A stretch of 64,000 nucleotides of DNA, from positions 252,870 to 316,869 of the forward strand of contig NZ_KQ954255.1 of assembly GCF_001519065.1 (NCBI RefSeq), in the 5' to 3' direction. The notes under the pieces were generated by a model, which had not been told where the DNA came from, did not search any database, and worked only from the letters and a program-made list of their open reading frames with translations. The first letter of the stretch is position 1. Each line of letters begins with the position of its first letter. Shown here in pieces: positions 19,152-29,957 of the stretch. Position numbers and translations under genes: made by a program. The stretch is from Novosphingobium sp. FSW06-99 (GTDB lineage Bacteria > Pseudomonadota > Alphaproteobacteria > Sphingomonadales > Sphingomonadaceae).

Positions 19152-20321
19152 TTATTGATGATAGGGCTGCTGGAAATGTTCGGGTGCGGCGCTGACCTTG
19201 ACGAAAGTGCCGCCGTGCACCTCGCGCACTTCCAGGGCGCGTTCGGCAATGCCGAATTCGTTGAAGCGGAACACTCCGTCGATGCCGATGAAGCCTTGCG
19301 GATCATAGAGCTTGGCGGTGGGGAACAGCGCGGCATCCTTCCACCCGCGTGCGACATTGAGCGTCAGCAGCACCGCGTCATAGCCCAGCGTGGCGATCGG
19401 CGGTGGGCTGGACCCGAACCGCGACCGGTAGGATCGTTCGAACAGGCCGAACCGGGTATCGGACACGGTGGCAAACCATGCGCCATCGAGCGCCTTGCTT
19501 TTGGCGATGGCGGGATCGCCTGCCCACAGTTCGGTGCCCAGCAGGCGCACGCCATTGGCAAACGGCGCGGCATACGTCGCGATGCGCGCATTGTCGGCGA
19601 TCAGGATGGCATCGACCTGGCCTTTGGCCTTGACCCGGCGGATCGCGCTGCCCGCAGAGGTGTTGGTGCGTTCATAGAGTTCGACGTCGGTCACCCGCAC
19701 CGAATTGGCACGCGCCGCTGCAGCCAGCCCCGATGCAACGCGCTGGCCATAAGTACCGGTGGGGATGATCGCGCCGATCGCGGTAACGCCATGCGCGCGG
19801 GCATAAGCGATCACGCGGGCCACCGATTGCCCCGGCACTTCGCCAAACACGAAGACATCGCGCGCGGCGACATCGGCATCGTTGGAAAAGGTGATCATCG
19901 GCACATGGGCGGGCCGCGCCACGCTGACCACGGCGGTCACGTCTTCGGCATTGAGCGGGCCCAGGATCAGCTTGTTGCCGTCGGCGATCGCCCGCGCTGC
20001 GGCGGGACCCGCGCCATTGGCGGTGTCATACGTTGTGATCCGCAGGTTCTGCGCATTGGTGTCAAGCAGCGCCTTGGTGGTGGCATTGGCAATCGCCTGG
20101 CCCACCGTGGCATTGCTGCCGGTCATCGGCACCAGCAGCGCGACGCGGTGACGATCGCCATCGCTGGGCAGGACATTGGCCATCGGCGCGGCTTCGACCG
20201 GTTTCTGCACCGGGGCGACCGGCGCGGGCTTTGGCACCACCGCACAGGCCGACAGCAACGCCATGATACCCATACCCATCGCACGCCGCATCATTGTGCC
20301 GCGCGTGTGCTTGCTTATCAT
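19152..20321 (-). CDS. penicillin-binding protein activator-like lipoprotein
   Basis: About 389 residues. The N-terminus is a lipoprotein signal with lipobox LSAC (MALLSACAVVPKPAPV). The body is a periplasmic type-I binding-protein fold: ALLVPMTGSNATVGQAIANA, ILGPLNAEDVTAVV, PMITFSNDADVA and ATLGYDAVLLT. It resembles the LpoA C-terminal domain and alphaproteobacterial penicillin-binding protein activators, so a role in cell-wall synthesis is likely. ABC amino-acid binding proteins share the fold. It is divergent from rsmI with only about 40 bp between starts, an arrangement also common around LpoA in other proteobacteria. Confidence 0.8.
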   Translation of the reverse strand: MISKHTRGTMMRRAMGMGIMALLSACAVVPKPAPVAPVQKPVEAAPMANVLPSDGDRHRVALLVPMTGSNATVGQAIANATTKALLDTNAQNLRITTYDTANGAGPAAARAIADGNKLILGPLNAEDVTAVVSVARPAHVPMITFSNDADVAARDVFVFGEVPGQSVARVIAYARAHGVTAIGAIIPTGTYGQRVASGLAAAARANSVRVTDVELYERTNTSAGSAIRRVKAKGQVDAILIADNARIATYAAPFANGVRLLGTELWAGDPAIAKSKALDGAWFATVSDTRFGLFERSYRSRFGSSPPPIATLGYDAVLLTLNVARGWKDAALFPTAKLYDPQGFIGIDGVFRFNEFGIAERALEVREVHGGTFVKVSAAPEHFQQPYHQ

Positions 20322-20363
20322 GCGCCTTGCCTCTTTCCCCTGCATCGGTCCATGGGTGGACCG

Positions 20364-21224
20364 ATGGAAACCCCAATGCCCGAACCGCTCGTGCTCGCAC
20401 CCGGCCTCTATATTGTCGCCACGCCGATTGGCAATCTTGGCGACATGACCCGGCGCGCGATCGACGTGCTTGGTGCCGTAACGGTCATAGCGTGTGAAGA
20501 CACCCGCGTCACCGGCAAGCTGATGGCGCATCTGGGGTTGAAAAAGCCGCTGCGCCGCTATGACGATCACGCCGATGTGGCCGCGCGCGACGGGTTGATC
20601 GCGCTGATGCGGGCAGAGCCGGTGGCGCTGGTCTCGGATGCGGGCACGCCGCTGATTTCCGACCCCGGCTATCGCCTGGTGCGCGCGGCCCAGGCGGAAG
20701 GCATCGCGGTAACCAGCCTGCCGGGCCCCAGCGCGCTGATCACCGCGCTGACGCTGGCGGGATTGCCGACCGACCGGTTCCTGTTCGGCGGGTTTCTGCC
20801 CGGCAAGGACAAGGCGCGCGGCGATATGCTGCGCGAACTGGGCGCGGTGCCGGCCACGCTGGTATTCTATGACACCGGGCCGCGCCTGGCTGATACGCTC
20901 GACGCGATGGCGACGATCCTGCCGGGGCGCGAAATTGCGGTCGCGCGCGAACTGACCAAGATGTTCGAGGAATGCCGCCGGGGCAGCGCGGCGGAACTGG
21001 CCGCGCATTATCGCGAACATCCTCCGCGTGGCGAGATCGTCGTGCTGGCGGGGCCGCCAGTGGCGCCGGTGGCGCCTGATGCCGAAGCAATCGACGCGGC
21101 CTTGCGCGCGGCGCTCGAACGCCTGCCGATGTCGCAGGCGACCAAGGATGTGGCGCGCGCGCTGGGGGTCGATCGCCACGCGCTCTATCGCCGGGCGCTG
21201 GAATTGCAGGCCGAGGCACCGTGA
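20364..21224 (+). CDS. rsmI: 16S rRNA (cytidine1402-2'-O)-methyltransferase
   Basis: About 286 residues. The tetrapyrrole-methylase-type fold begins GLYIVATPIGNLGDMTRRAI and carries ACEDTR, SDAGTPLISDPGYRLV and the RsmI block FLFGGFLPGKDKAR. It methylates the 2'-O of C1402 in 16S rRNA. ATGs at 20352, 20364 and 20376 are possible starts. The stop overlaps the GTG of yraN by 4 bp. Confidence 0.95.
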   Translation: METPMPEPLVLAPGLYIVATPIGNLGDMTRRAIDVLGAVTVIACEDTRVTGKLMAHLGLKKPLRRYDDHADVAARDGLIALMRAEPVALVSDAGTPLISDPGYRLVRAAQAEGIAVTSLPGPSALITALTLAGLPTDRFLFGGFLPGKDKARGDMLRELGAVPATLVFYDTGPRLADTLDAMATILPGREIAVARELTKMFEECRRGSAAELAAHYREHPPRGEIVVLAGPPVAPVAPDAEAIDAALRAALERLPMSQATKDVARALGVDRHALYRRALELQAEAP

Positions 21225-21583
21225 ACCGGCGCCGCGCCGATCGCGACGGGCGCCGCGGCGAAACGCTGGCCGCGCTCTATCTGATGGCCAAGGGCTGGCG
21301 CATTGTTGCGCGGCGGCAACGGATCGGTCACGGGCGCGGGGTGGGCGAGGTCGATCTGGTGGCGCGGCGCGGGCGGGTGCTGGCCTTTGTCGAAGTGAAA
21401 TGGCGGCGCAATGTCACAGCCTTTGCCGAAGCGATCGACGAACGCCGCCTGCAACGCGTGGCGCATGCGGCACAGGCGCTGATCCCGCGTCTGGCGCGGG
21501 CCGAAGACACGGTGCGGATCGATGTGATATTGCTTGCGCCATGGCACTGGCCGCGCCACATCGTCCATGTCTGGCAGCCCTGA
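21221..21583 (+). CDS. yraN: YraN/UPF0102 family nuclease-fold protein
   Basis: A 120-residue protein with an archaeal Holliday-junction-resolvase-like fold: RGETLAALYLMAKGWRIVARRQR, then the catalytic-type GEVDLVARRGRVLAFVEVKWRR (D-x(n)-ExK). The biochemical role in bacteria is unsettled. It starts at GTG 21221, overlapping the rsmI stop, which is the usual rsmI-yraN pairing. Confidence 0.92.
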   Translation: MNRRRADRDGRRGETLAALYLMAKGWRIVARRQRIGHGRGVGEVDLVARRGRVLAFVEVKWRRNVTAFAEAIDERRLQRVAHAAQALIPRLARAEDTVRIDVILLAPWHWPRHIVHVWQP

Positions 21584-21649
21584 ACAGGTTGGAGACGTTG
21601 GTGTCGCGTGATTTTTTGTGTCACGCCTAACGCACGGGAACATATTGGC

Positions 21650-22621
21650 ATGCCGGTACGCGTCGCGGTCCAGATGGACCCTCTGGCCTCGATCAACATC
21701 GCCGGGGATTCGACTTTTCACCTGATGCTGTCGGCGCAGGCGCGCGGGCACGAGCTATGGTATTACGACGTGCGCTCGCTGGCCTGGCAGGCCGGGCGCG
21801 TCACCGCCGATGCCGCGCCGGTCAGCGTGCAGCGCGTGGCGGGCGATCACTATACGCTGGGCGAAATGCGCAAGATCGATCTTGGCCGCGATGTCGATGT
21901 GGTGCTGATGCGGCAGGACCCGCCGTTCGATCTGGGCTATATCACCGCGACCCATCTGCTCGAACGGCTGGAGGGTGAAACGCTGGTCGTCAACGACCCG
22001 CGTTCGGTGCGCAATGCGCCCGAAAAGGTCTATGTGCTCGACTATGCGCGGTTCATGCCGCCGACGCTGATCACGCGTTCGGCCGCCGATGTGCGCGCAT
22101 TTCAGCGCGACCACGGCGGTGGCGCGGTGGTGGTCAAGCCGCTGCACGGCAATGGCGGCAAGGCGGTGTTCAAGATCGACGCCGATGGCGGCAACCTGTC
22201 GGCGCTGTCCGAACTGTTCGGGCTGGTCTGGCCCGAACCCTATATGGTGCAGACGTTCCTGCCCGAAGTGGCCGAAGGCGACAAACGCATCGTACTGGTC
22301 GATGGCGACGTGCTGGGCGCGATCAACCGCAAGCCGGGCGAGGGCGAGTTCCGTTCGAACCTGGCGGTCGGCGGTTATGCCGAAAAATCCGGCCTGACCG
22401 AGCGCGAGGCGGAAATCTGCGCCGCCCTGGGCCCCGAACTGAAGGCGCGCGGGCTGGTGTTTGTCGGCATCGACGTGATCGGCGGCAAATGGCTGACTGA
22501 AATCAATGTGACATCACCGACCGGTATCGTCGCCATCGAAAAATTTGACGGAACCGATACCGGCGGCGCGATCTGGGACGCGATCGAGCGGCGGTTGCAT
22601 GGTGAAGGAAGCCGCGCATGA
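21650..22621 (+). CDS. gshB: glutathione synthetase
   Basis: A 323-residue prokaryotic ATP-grasp glutathione synthetase that adds glycine to gamma-glutamylcysteine. It begins VAVQMDPLASINIAGDSTF and carries MRQDPPFDLGYI, VVVKPLHGNGGKAVF and EINVTSPTGI. Glutathione is also the cofactor of the LigE-type etherase encoded at 46.1 kb. The start is ATG 21650. The stop overlaps the next ATG by 4 bp. Confidence 0.95.
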   Translation: MPVRVAVQMDPLASINIAGDSTFHLMLSAQARGHELWYYDVRSLAWQAGRVTADAAPVSVQRVAGDHYTLGEMRKIDLGRDVDVVLMRQDPPFDLGYITATHLLERLEGETLVVNDPRSVRNAPEKVYVLDYARFMPPTLITRSAADVRAFQRDHGGGAVVVKPLHGNGGKAVFKIDADGGNLSALSELFGLVWPEPYMVQTFLPEVAEGDKRIVLVDGDVLGAINRKPGEGEFRSNLAVGGYAEKSGLTEREAEICAALGPELKARGLVFVGIDVIGGKWLTEINVTSPTGIVAIEKFDGTDTGGAIWDAIERRLHGEGSRA

Positions 22622-24282
22622 GTGCCGACGACGACAGCCTGAAGACCGATCGCCGTGATTTTCTGGGCGGGCTGGCGCTGGGGCTGGGCGCGGCGCTGGC
22701 GAGTGGCGCGGCCGAAACGGCACAGGCACGGGCTGTGGAAAAGCCTGGGGACAAAGCTGTGGACGCGGCGCTGCGACGCCAGATCGACACGATCGTGGTG
22801 ATCTATGCCGAAAATCGCAGCTTCAATTGCCTGTTTGCCGATTTTCCGGGGCTGGCCGAACCGCTGGCCAAAGTGTCGCCGGACCGTGCCGCGCAGCGCG
22901 ACCGCGATGGCAGCGTGCTGCCGCATCTGCCGCCGGTGTGGGAAGGGCTGGTCCCGGTCGAACAAGTGGTCGAACACCGCAAGCACAAGATCGGGCAGGA
23001 TGACCTGCCGCAGATTGCTAACGGACCGTTTGCGCTAACGACGCCGGCTGGGGATCCGCTGCCGACCGGGCTGGTCACGCGCGATCTGGTGCACCAGTTT
23101 TATGAAAACCAGTTGCAGATCAACGGCGGGCGCAACGATGGCTTTGTCGCCTGGGGCGACAGCGGCGCGCTGGTGATGGGGCACTATGCGCAGGCGCGGC
23201 GCGATCTGCGGCTGTGGCAACTGGCGCGCGAATTCACGCTGTGCGACCGGTTCTTCATGGGCGCGTTCGGCGGTTCGTTCCTCAACCACCAGTACCTGAT
23301 CGCCGCGCAGCCACCGCTCTATCCCCATGCCGATACCAGCATCGCCAAGGATCTGGTGGCGCAGCTTGAGGACGGCCCCGGTGGCATTCGCCTGAAACGT
23401 GCCGCGGAATGCAAGGCCAGCGCGCTCGACGGCCCGGCGATTTTCGTCAAGAGCCAGATCGCGCCGCCTGCGCCCGGCTATCCCGAATTTCATGCGGTCA
23501 ACACGATGCTGCCGCCTTATCTGCCTTCGCCCTGGGCCGATCCGGCGCGGCCCGGCTATGCCGATGCCACGCGGCCGATCATTCTGGTGCCGCAAAGCCA
23601 CGACACCATCGGCAGCAAGCTCGACAAGGCCGGGGTGGAATGGGCGTGGTATGCCGGTGGCTGGGCCATCGCGCTGGCCGGCGCAAAAGGCGACGGGCAA
23701 TATCCGCCGTCGCCCAATTTCCAGTTCCATCATCAGCCGTTCAACTATTTCGCCGCGCTTGCCCCAGGCACGGCGGCGCGCGACCATCATCTGCGCGATA
23801 GCGGGATGGGCGACACCGCCCGCACCAACCGCCTGCTGGCCGATGCCGAAGCGGGCAAGCTGCCCCCCGTCACGTTCTACAAGCCGCAGGGCAATCTCAA
23901 CATGCATGCCGGCTATTCCGACGTCGATTCGGGCGACCGCCACATTGCCGCGGTGGTCGATGCCTTGCGCGCCAGCCCGCAGTGGGACCGCATGGCGATC
24001 GTCATCACGTTCGATGAAAACGGCGGCTGGTGGGACCATGTCGCCCCGCCAAAGGGCGACCGCTGGGGCCCCGGCACACGCATCCCCGCGCTGGTGATCA
24101 GCCCGCACGCCAAAAAGGGCCATGTCGACCACACGACGTATGACACCGGATCGGTGCTGCGCCTGATCACGCGCCGGTTCGGGCTGGAAACGCTCGACGG
24201 GCTGGCGTTGCGCGACCGCGCGATGGTGGAAGCGGGCGGCCCGCCGCCGGGCGACCTGACCGACGCGCTCGATCTGGCGTGA
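22618..24282 (+). CDS. Tat-exported phosphoesterase (acid phosphatase/phospholipase C family)
   Basis: 554 residues with a twin-arginine signal (TDRRDFLGGLALGLGAALA) cleaved near SGAAETAQA. The mature protein matches the phosphoesterase family of AcpA and phospholipase C: VVIYAENRSFNCLF at the metal site, YENQLQINGGRNDGFVAWGD, and the late metal-binding FDENGGWWDHVAPP and RIPALVISPHAKKGHVDHTTYDT. It probably hydrolyses phosphate esters in the periplasm; lipase or monoesterase specificity is open. Confidence 0.88.
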   Translation: MSADDDSLKTDRRDFLGGLALGLGAALASGAAETAQARAVEKPGDKAVDAALRRQIDTIVVIYAENRSFNCLFADFPGLAEPLAKVSPDRAAQRDRDGSVLPHLPPVWEGLVPVEQVVEHRKHKIGQDDLPQIANGPFALTTPAGDPLPTGLVTRDLVHQFYENQLQINGGRNDGFVAWGDSGALVMGHYAQARRDLRLWQLAREFTLCDRFFMGAFGGSFLNHQYLIAAQPPLYPHADTSIAKDLVAQLEDGPGGIRLKRAAECKASALDGPAIFVKSQIAPPAPGYPEFHAVNTMLPPYLPSPWADPARPGYADATRPIILVPQSHDTIGSKLDKAGVEWAWYAGGWAIALAGAKGDGQYPPSPNFQFHHQPFNYFAALAPGTAARDHHLRDSGMGDTARTNRLLADAEAGKLPPVTFYKPQGNLNMHAGYSDVDSGDRHIAAVVDALRASPQWDRMAIVITFDENGGWWDHVAPPKGDRWGPGTRIPALVISPHAKKGHVDHTTYDTGSVLRLITRRFGLETLDGLALRDRAMVEAGGPPPGDLTDALDLA

Positions 24283-24313
24283 TCTGATCCTCCCCGAAGC
24301 GGGGAGGATCAGA

Positions 24314-24314
<1 letters not shown>
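24282..24314. terminator. bidirectional hairpin between convergent genes
   Basis: ATCTGATCCTCCCCG pairs perfectly with CGGGGAGGATCAGAT around an AAG loop. The 33-bp palindrome occupies the whole gap between the phosphoesterase and accC stop codons and overlaps both of them. Confidence 0.75.
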
Positions 24315-25663
<1,349 letters not shown>

Positions 25664-25677
25664 CTGTGCGTGTCCCG

Positions 25678-26151
25678 TCAGGCGATCACGACCAGCGGCT
25701 GGTCAAATTCGACCGGCTGGGCATTTTCGACCAGAATCGCGCTCACCGTGCCTGATGCCGGGGCGGTGATCGTGTTCATGACTTTCATCGCTTCGATAAT
25801 CAGCAAGGTCTGCCCCGCCTTCACCGTCTGGCCCACCGCGATGAAGTGCGGCGCGCCCGGTTCGGGGGTCAGATAGGCGGTGCCGACCATCGGCGAACGC
25901 ACGGCGTTGGTATGCGTTTCAGCCGGGGTCGGGGCCGGCGCTGCCGCCGCGATCGGGGCAGCGGCGACTGGCGCGGGCGCGGCCACGGCAGCCGGGGCAG
26001 CGGTCAGCGTGCGGGCCACGCGGATCTTGCGTGTGCCATCTTCGACTTCGATTTCGGTAAGCCCGGTCTCGGTCAGCAATTCGGCCAGTTCGCGCACGAG
26101 TGCGCTGTCGATGGCCATCGTTTCGGTGTTCGCGCCGCGGTCTTGCGCCAT
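25678..26151 (-). CDS. accB: acetyl-CoA carboxylase biotin carboxyl carrier protein
   Basis: 157 residues. An N-terminal helical region ([20 protein letters not shown]) is followed by an Ala/Pro-rich linker (about residues 50-85) and a C-terminal biotinyl domain. The biotinylated lysine is in [11 protein letters not shown]. It carries carboxybiotin between AccC and the carboxyltransferase. Two ATGs (26151, 26118) are possible starts. Confidence 0.96.
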   Translation of the reverse strand: MAQDRGANTETMAIDSALVRELAELLTETGLTEIEVEDGTRKIRVARTLTAAPAAVAAPAPVAAAPIAAAAPAPTPAETHTNAVRSPMVGTAYLTPEPGAPHFIAVGQTVKAGQTLLIIEAMKVMNTITAPASGTVSAILVENAQPVEFDQPLVVIA

Positions 26152-26261
26152 TTGTCGTTGTCCTCGCGGTGGGATGAATGCGTTGCGTAGCGCCGCGCCA
26201 TGCCCGCGACGGGCCCGGCTGGCAAGAGGCTTGTCGCAAAGCCGTTACGCGATTCCCCGGA

Positions 26262-26696
26262 TTAAAGCTGTGCGACCGCCTCCAGCGCGAGCAGATAGCT
26301 GTTTGCGCCAAACCCCGCAATGGTGCCCAGCGCGGCCATGCCGACATAGGATTTGTGGCGGAATTCCTCGCGCCGGTGCGGGTTTGACAAGTGCACTTCG
26401 ATCACCGGAATGCGGATCGCCTTGATCGCGTCGTGCAGGGCAACGCTGGTGTGGGTAAACGCCCCGGCGTTCAGCAGTACCGCGCGCGCGCCTTCGGCCT
26501 GTGCCTCGTGCAGCCAGTCGACCAGATGGCCTTCGTGGTTCGACTGGCGCATGTCGATTTCCAGGCCCAGTTCCTGCGCGCGGTCTTCCAGCCGCCCGGC
26601 AATATCGTCGAGCGTGTCGTGGCCATAGATATCGGGCTCGCGCAATCCCAGCAGGTTGAGATTGGGACCGTTGAGAACATAGATGACCTGGGTCAT
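26262..26696 (-). CDS. aroQ: type II 3-dehydroquinate dehydratase
   Basis: A 144-residue type II dehydroquinase of the shikimate pathway: VYVLNGPNLNLLGLREPDIYG-type N-terminus (catalytic Arg/Tyr loop), QSNHEG, LNAGAFTHTSVALHDA, and VHLSNPHRREEFRHKS with the catalytic histidine region. It sits directly upstream of accBC on the same strand, a common alphaproteobacterial order. Confidence 0.96.
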   Translation of the reverse strand: MTQVIYVLNGPNLNLLGLREPDIYGHDTLDDIAGRLEDRAQELGLEIDMRQSNHEGHLVDWLHEAQAEGARAVLLNAGAFTHTSVALHDAIKAIRIPVIEVHLSNPHRREEFRHKSYVGMAALGTIAGFGANSYLLALEAVAQL

Positions 26697-26757
26697 GGCG
26701 CAGCAATCCGGTTGGCGTTTCTGCCCGCGTGATAGCCGCCAGGCCCCAAAGCGCAAC

Positions 26758-27081
26758 TTATTGCTGTTGCGGCTCGGTGTTCACCACCGGAACCGGCTCG
26801 ATCGGTGCGGTGTCGGAGACCGGTTTGCCGAAATCGTTGGCGCCATCGTCAAACTCGGGCTTGTCGGCGGCCTCGGCATGCGGTGCGGGCTCTTGCGCAT
26901 GGAGTTGCGCGCGGGTTTCGGCATCGCGCGCGCGCTTTTCGGCCGCGGTGGCGCGCGCTTCGGCGGCCACCAGCTTTTGCTGCATGTCGGCCTGTTCGGA
27001 CGTCGACGCCCCCGAACATCCGGCCAGCAGTGCGGCAGGGGCAAGCATCAGGCAAAAGGCGCGGTGGGGAACCATCGCCAT
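26758..27081 (-). CDS. small lipoprotein, unknown function
   Basis: About 107 residues. A lipoprotein signal (FCLMLAPAALLAGCSG, lipobox LAGC) is followed by an Ala/Glu/Arg-rich stretch predicted to be a coiled coil (QKLVAAEARATAAEKRARDAETRAQ) and an acidic tail rich in Pro/Val ending PQQQ. No enzyme motif is visible. It may be a periplasmic tether or scaffold. It lies 61 bp upstream of aroQ on the same strand. Confidence 0.6.
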   Translation of the reverse strand: MAMVPHRAFCLMLAPAALLAGCSGASTSEQADMQQKLVAAEARATAAEKRARDAETRAQLHAQEPAPHAEAADKPEFDDGANDFGKPVSDTAPIEPVPVVNTEPQQQ

Positions 27082-27117
27082 GGACCATAGCGCCAAAAGA
27101 TTACCCAATCTTCACCA

Positions 27118-27957
27118 TCATGCGCGTTCCTCCTGTGGCCGCTTGCCTGTCATGCGCAGATAGAATCGCGAGAAATAGGACGGATCGGCAAACCCCAGTT
27201 CGGCCGCCACCGCACTGGCGCTGATGCCGGTATAGCGCAGCAGGCGTTGTGCTTCGAGCGCCAGGCGCCGGTTGATCAGCGTCTGCGGGCTGTGGCCGAG
27301 ATGGCGTTGGGTCAGCCGGGTCAGCGTGCGTACGGTGGTGCCGATCGATCGCGCATAGAACGTCAGCGGGCGATGCTCGGCCAGATGGGTTTCGACCATG
27401 TGGCGAAACACTGCCAGTCGCCGGTCGCCGGGGCCATCATCGACGGGATCATCGGCGATCAGTGCGCGCACCAGCGCTTCGGCCAGCGCATCGAACAGCG
27501 CATTGCCGACGATGCCCGCATCACCCAGCCCCAGCAGTTCATCGGCCAGCCGCGCCGTGCGAGCCGCAGCGGCGCCTTGCAACCGGCCATGCCCGCCGCG
27601 CGTCAACAGCGCGCCAAGCGCGTCGGTCGGGCCTTGCGCGCGGCGCACGAATTCCTGGCTGAGCGTCAGCACATGGCCGCGCGTGTGTGGCGCGAACCGG
27701 AACCCGTGGACCACGCCGGTCGGCACGATCAGGAACGCCGGGCCGGTCAGCGCGAACAGCGCGCCGTCGAGCGTCACCTCGGCAGGCCCCTCGTGCACCA
27801 GCAACAGTTGCACCGCGCGATCATGGCGATGCGGGGCGATGGCCCAATCGTGCAAGACACTGCGCGAGGCGATCGTTTCGATATGACCGAACCCGACCGG
27901 GTTTTGCCAGTCATCCTCGCCATAGAGCGCGAACGTCGGGATGGCGGCAGGGATCAT
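27118..27957 (-). CDS. AraC family regulator, probably of pobA
   Basis: 279 residues. An N-terminal cupin-like sensor half (about residues 20-110, HRHDRAVQLLLVHEG) is followed by a C-terminal double helix-turn-helix (STRTVRTL-type first HTH, LRYTGISASAVAAELGFADPSYFSRFYLRMTGKRP second HTH). AraC-type PobR/PobC proteins activate 4-hydroxybenzoate hydroxylase genes. This gene is divergent from pobA with a 109-bp gap, so activation of pobA by 4-hydroxybenzoate is the natural inference. The start is ATG 27957. Confidence 0.85.
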   Translation of the reverse strand: MIPAAIPTFALYGEDDWQNPVGFGHIETIASRSVLHDWAIAPHRHDRAVQLLLVHEGPAEVTLDGALFALTGPAFLIVPTGVVHGFRFAPHTRGHVLTLSQEFVRRAQGPTDALGALLTRGGHGRLQGAAAARTARLADELLGLGDAGIVGNALFDALAEALVRALIADDPVDDGPGDRRLAVFRHMVETHLAEHRPLTFYARSIGTTVRTLTRLTQRHLGHSPQTLINRRLALEAQRLLRYTGISASAVAAELGFADPSYFSRFYLRMTGKRPQEERA

Positions 27958-28066
27958 GCATTTTGTCCGGAAAGTACCAGCGATCTGACCGCACCATCCC
28001 TTCACGAAGCTGGGCCTGCCGTCAATAGTCGGGGTTGACCGGCAAGCCGGGATGCAATGGGGAGAA

Positions 28067-29242
28067 ATGCCTGTGAAAACCCAGGTCGCCATCATCGGCG
28101 GCGGGCCCGCCGGATTGTTGCTGGGCCATCTGTTGCGCGCCGAGGGCGTGGATTGCATCGTGCTGGAACGCCAAAGCGGCGATCATGTGCTGTCGCGCAT
28201 CCGTGCGGGCGTGCTGGAACAAGTCACCGTCGGCCTGATGGAACGGCTGGGCCTCGATGCGCGGATGAAAGCGGAAGGGTTGCCGCATGGCGGGTTCAAC
28301 CTGGCCGATGGCGAACGCCTGATCCGCATCGATGTGGCCGGGCTGACCGGCCAGAGCGTGATGGTCTATGGCCAGACCGAGCTGACCCGCGATCTGATGG
28401 AGGCCGCGCCTGCGCGCGCCCTGGAGGTGATCTATCAGGTGAGCGATGTCGCGCTCCACGAAATCGACGGGGATGCGCCTTATGTGACGTATACCTGCGA
28501 CGGGCAGGCGCGGCGCGTCGATGCGCGGATTGTCGTCGGGTGCGATGGATTCCATGGCCCCAGCCGCCGCGCCATTCCCGAACAGGTCGGGCGCGGCTTT
28601 GAACGCGTCTATCCGTTCGGCTGGCTTGGCATTCTGGCCGATGTGCCGCCATGCAATCACGAACTGATCTATGCCAACCACGAACGCGGCTTTGCGCTCG
28701 CCTCGATGCGCAGTGCGACGCGCAGCCGGTACTATATCGATGTGCCGTTGACCGAACGCATCGAGGACTGGCCTGACGATCGCATCTGGGACGAACTGGC
28801 GGTGCGGCTGGGCCCCGATGCGGCGGCGCATATCACGCGCGGGCCGGCGATCGAGAAATCGATCGCCCCGTTGCGCAGTTTCGTGTTCGAACCGATGCGC
28901 CACGGCAGCCTGCTGCTGTGCGGCGATGCGGCGCATATCGTGCCGCCGACCGGCGCCAAGGGGCTCAATCTGGCCGCCAGCGACGTGCACTATGCGGCGC
29001 AGGCGCTGATCGCGCTGTTTCGCCACGGCGATGGCGATGCGGTGGCGGGCTATTCCGGCAAGGCATTGGCGCGCGTGTGGAAAAGCGAACGGTTCAGTTG
29101 GTCGCTGACCAAGCTGATGCACCGCTTTCCCGAAGACGGCCCGTTCGAACGCCGCATGCAAGTCGCAGAACTCGATTACATCGCGTCGAGCGAGGCGGCG
29201 CAGCGGGCGATCGCGGAAAACTACGTGGGGTTACCGGTATAA
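28067..29242 (+). CDS. pobA: 4-hydroxybenzoate 3-monooxygenase
   Basis: A 391-residue class A flavoprotein hydroxylase that makes protocatechuate from 4-hydroxybenzoate with NAD(P)H and O2. It has the FAD motif IIGGGPAGLLLGHLL, the DG motif VGCDGFHGPSRR and the second FAD motif LCGDAAHIVPPTGAKGLNLAASD. The active-site region SRYYIDVPLTERIEDW fits PobA. ATG 28067 has GGGGAGA 1-2 nt upstream; an in-frame ATG at 28052 is less likely. The product feeds LigAB at 34 kb. Confidence 0.94.
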   Translation: MPVKTQVAIIGGGPAGLLLGHLLRAEGVDCIVLERQSGDHVLSRIRAGVLEQVTVGLMERLGLDARMKAEGLPHGGFNLADGERLIRIDVAGLTGQSVMVYGQTELTRDLMEAAPARALEVIYQVSDVALHEIDGDAPYVTYTCDGQARRVDARIVVGCDGFHGPSRRAIPEQVGRGFERVYPFGWLGILADVPPCNHELIYANHERGFALASMRSATRSRYYIDVPLTERIEDWPDDRIWDELAVRLGPDAAAHITRGPAIEKSIAPLRSFVFEPMRHGSLLLCGDAAHIVPPTGAKGLNLAASDVHYAAQALIALFRHGDGDAVAGYSGKALARVWKSERFSWSLTKLMHRFPEDGPFERRMQVAELDYIASSEAAQRAIAENYVGLPV

Positions 29243-29304
29243 ATCTAACCATCTATAATTATTAATTGACGTTGGATCGAAATATTGCCTTCGATAAATA
29301 TAAA

Positions 29305-29957
29305 TTAACCATAAATGCGTCTATATATTTTCTTCGAGAATTCCATTACGGCAATATCATTTTCGCAGAAAATTTTATTTATGTATTCTGAATCAATGTT
29401 TACTGTATCCAAGATCATTTTGGAAAATAATGGATTGTCTGTGTTTGATGTATGCAGGTTTATTACGCTTGAAAATGCTTGAATTCTCTCAAAGCACCAA
29501 GTTAACATTTTTATCGCATCTTGGCATTTTTTGTAATCATTGAAATCGAATACCTGACCCTTTGCTGAAAGAGATTTTAATTTTATAAATGAAGGCTCTG
29601 ATTTTTTAATGATGTAAAAAATTCATTTTGTATTTCGTGCCCACTATTTTTGATATATTCACAAATTGCATCAAGGATTATTTTTTCATCTTCGTCTTGA
29701 ATCCAAGGGCGCTTGTGGCAATCGATACCTAGCTTTGCTGTGTATAGAAGAAATACAGGCTGCCTCATATCCGTTAGATAAGTGTGCATAGCTTCGATAA
29801 GGTTGTCTAGAAATTCTGCTTGGCGCTTTGCTTTGTCTTGCTTCTGCCAATTTCGCAAGGCTAGCCAAGCAATGAATGCTGGTAGGACCGCGGACACGGT
29901 TTTGATAATTTCGAGACAGTTGACGAGGAATACGCAGTTCGTCGAGGATGGCATCAT
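29305..29957 (-). pseudogene. AT-rich membrane-anchored hypothetical gene split by a frameshift
   Basis: One reading frame runs 29957-29583 and encodes a short N-terminus, one membrane helix (VSAVLPAFIAWLALRNW), a basic charged stretch (QKQDKAKRQAEF) and a helical cytoplasmic part. It stops just after a run of six A (29602-29607 on this strand). Adding one A to that run joins it seamlessly to the frame ending at 29305, giving SLKKSEPSFIKLKSLSAKGQ onward to MEFSKKIYRRIYG. The full product would be about 217 residues. It may be a recent pseudogene, a homopolymer read error or a slippage site. The stretch is strikingly AT-rich next to its neighbours, which suggests foreign origin. The function is unknown. 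Confidence 0.7.

Noticed and set aside
29243..29957. Insertion sequence or transposase remnant in the AT-rich island
   Set aside because: No terminal inverted repeats, target duplications or transposase motifs were found; the content is one frameshifted hypothetical gene.
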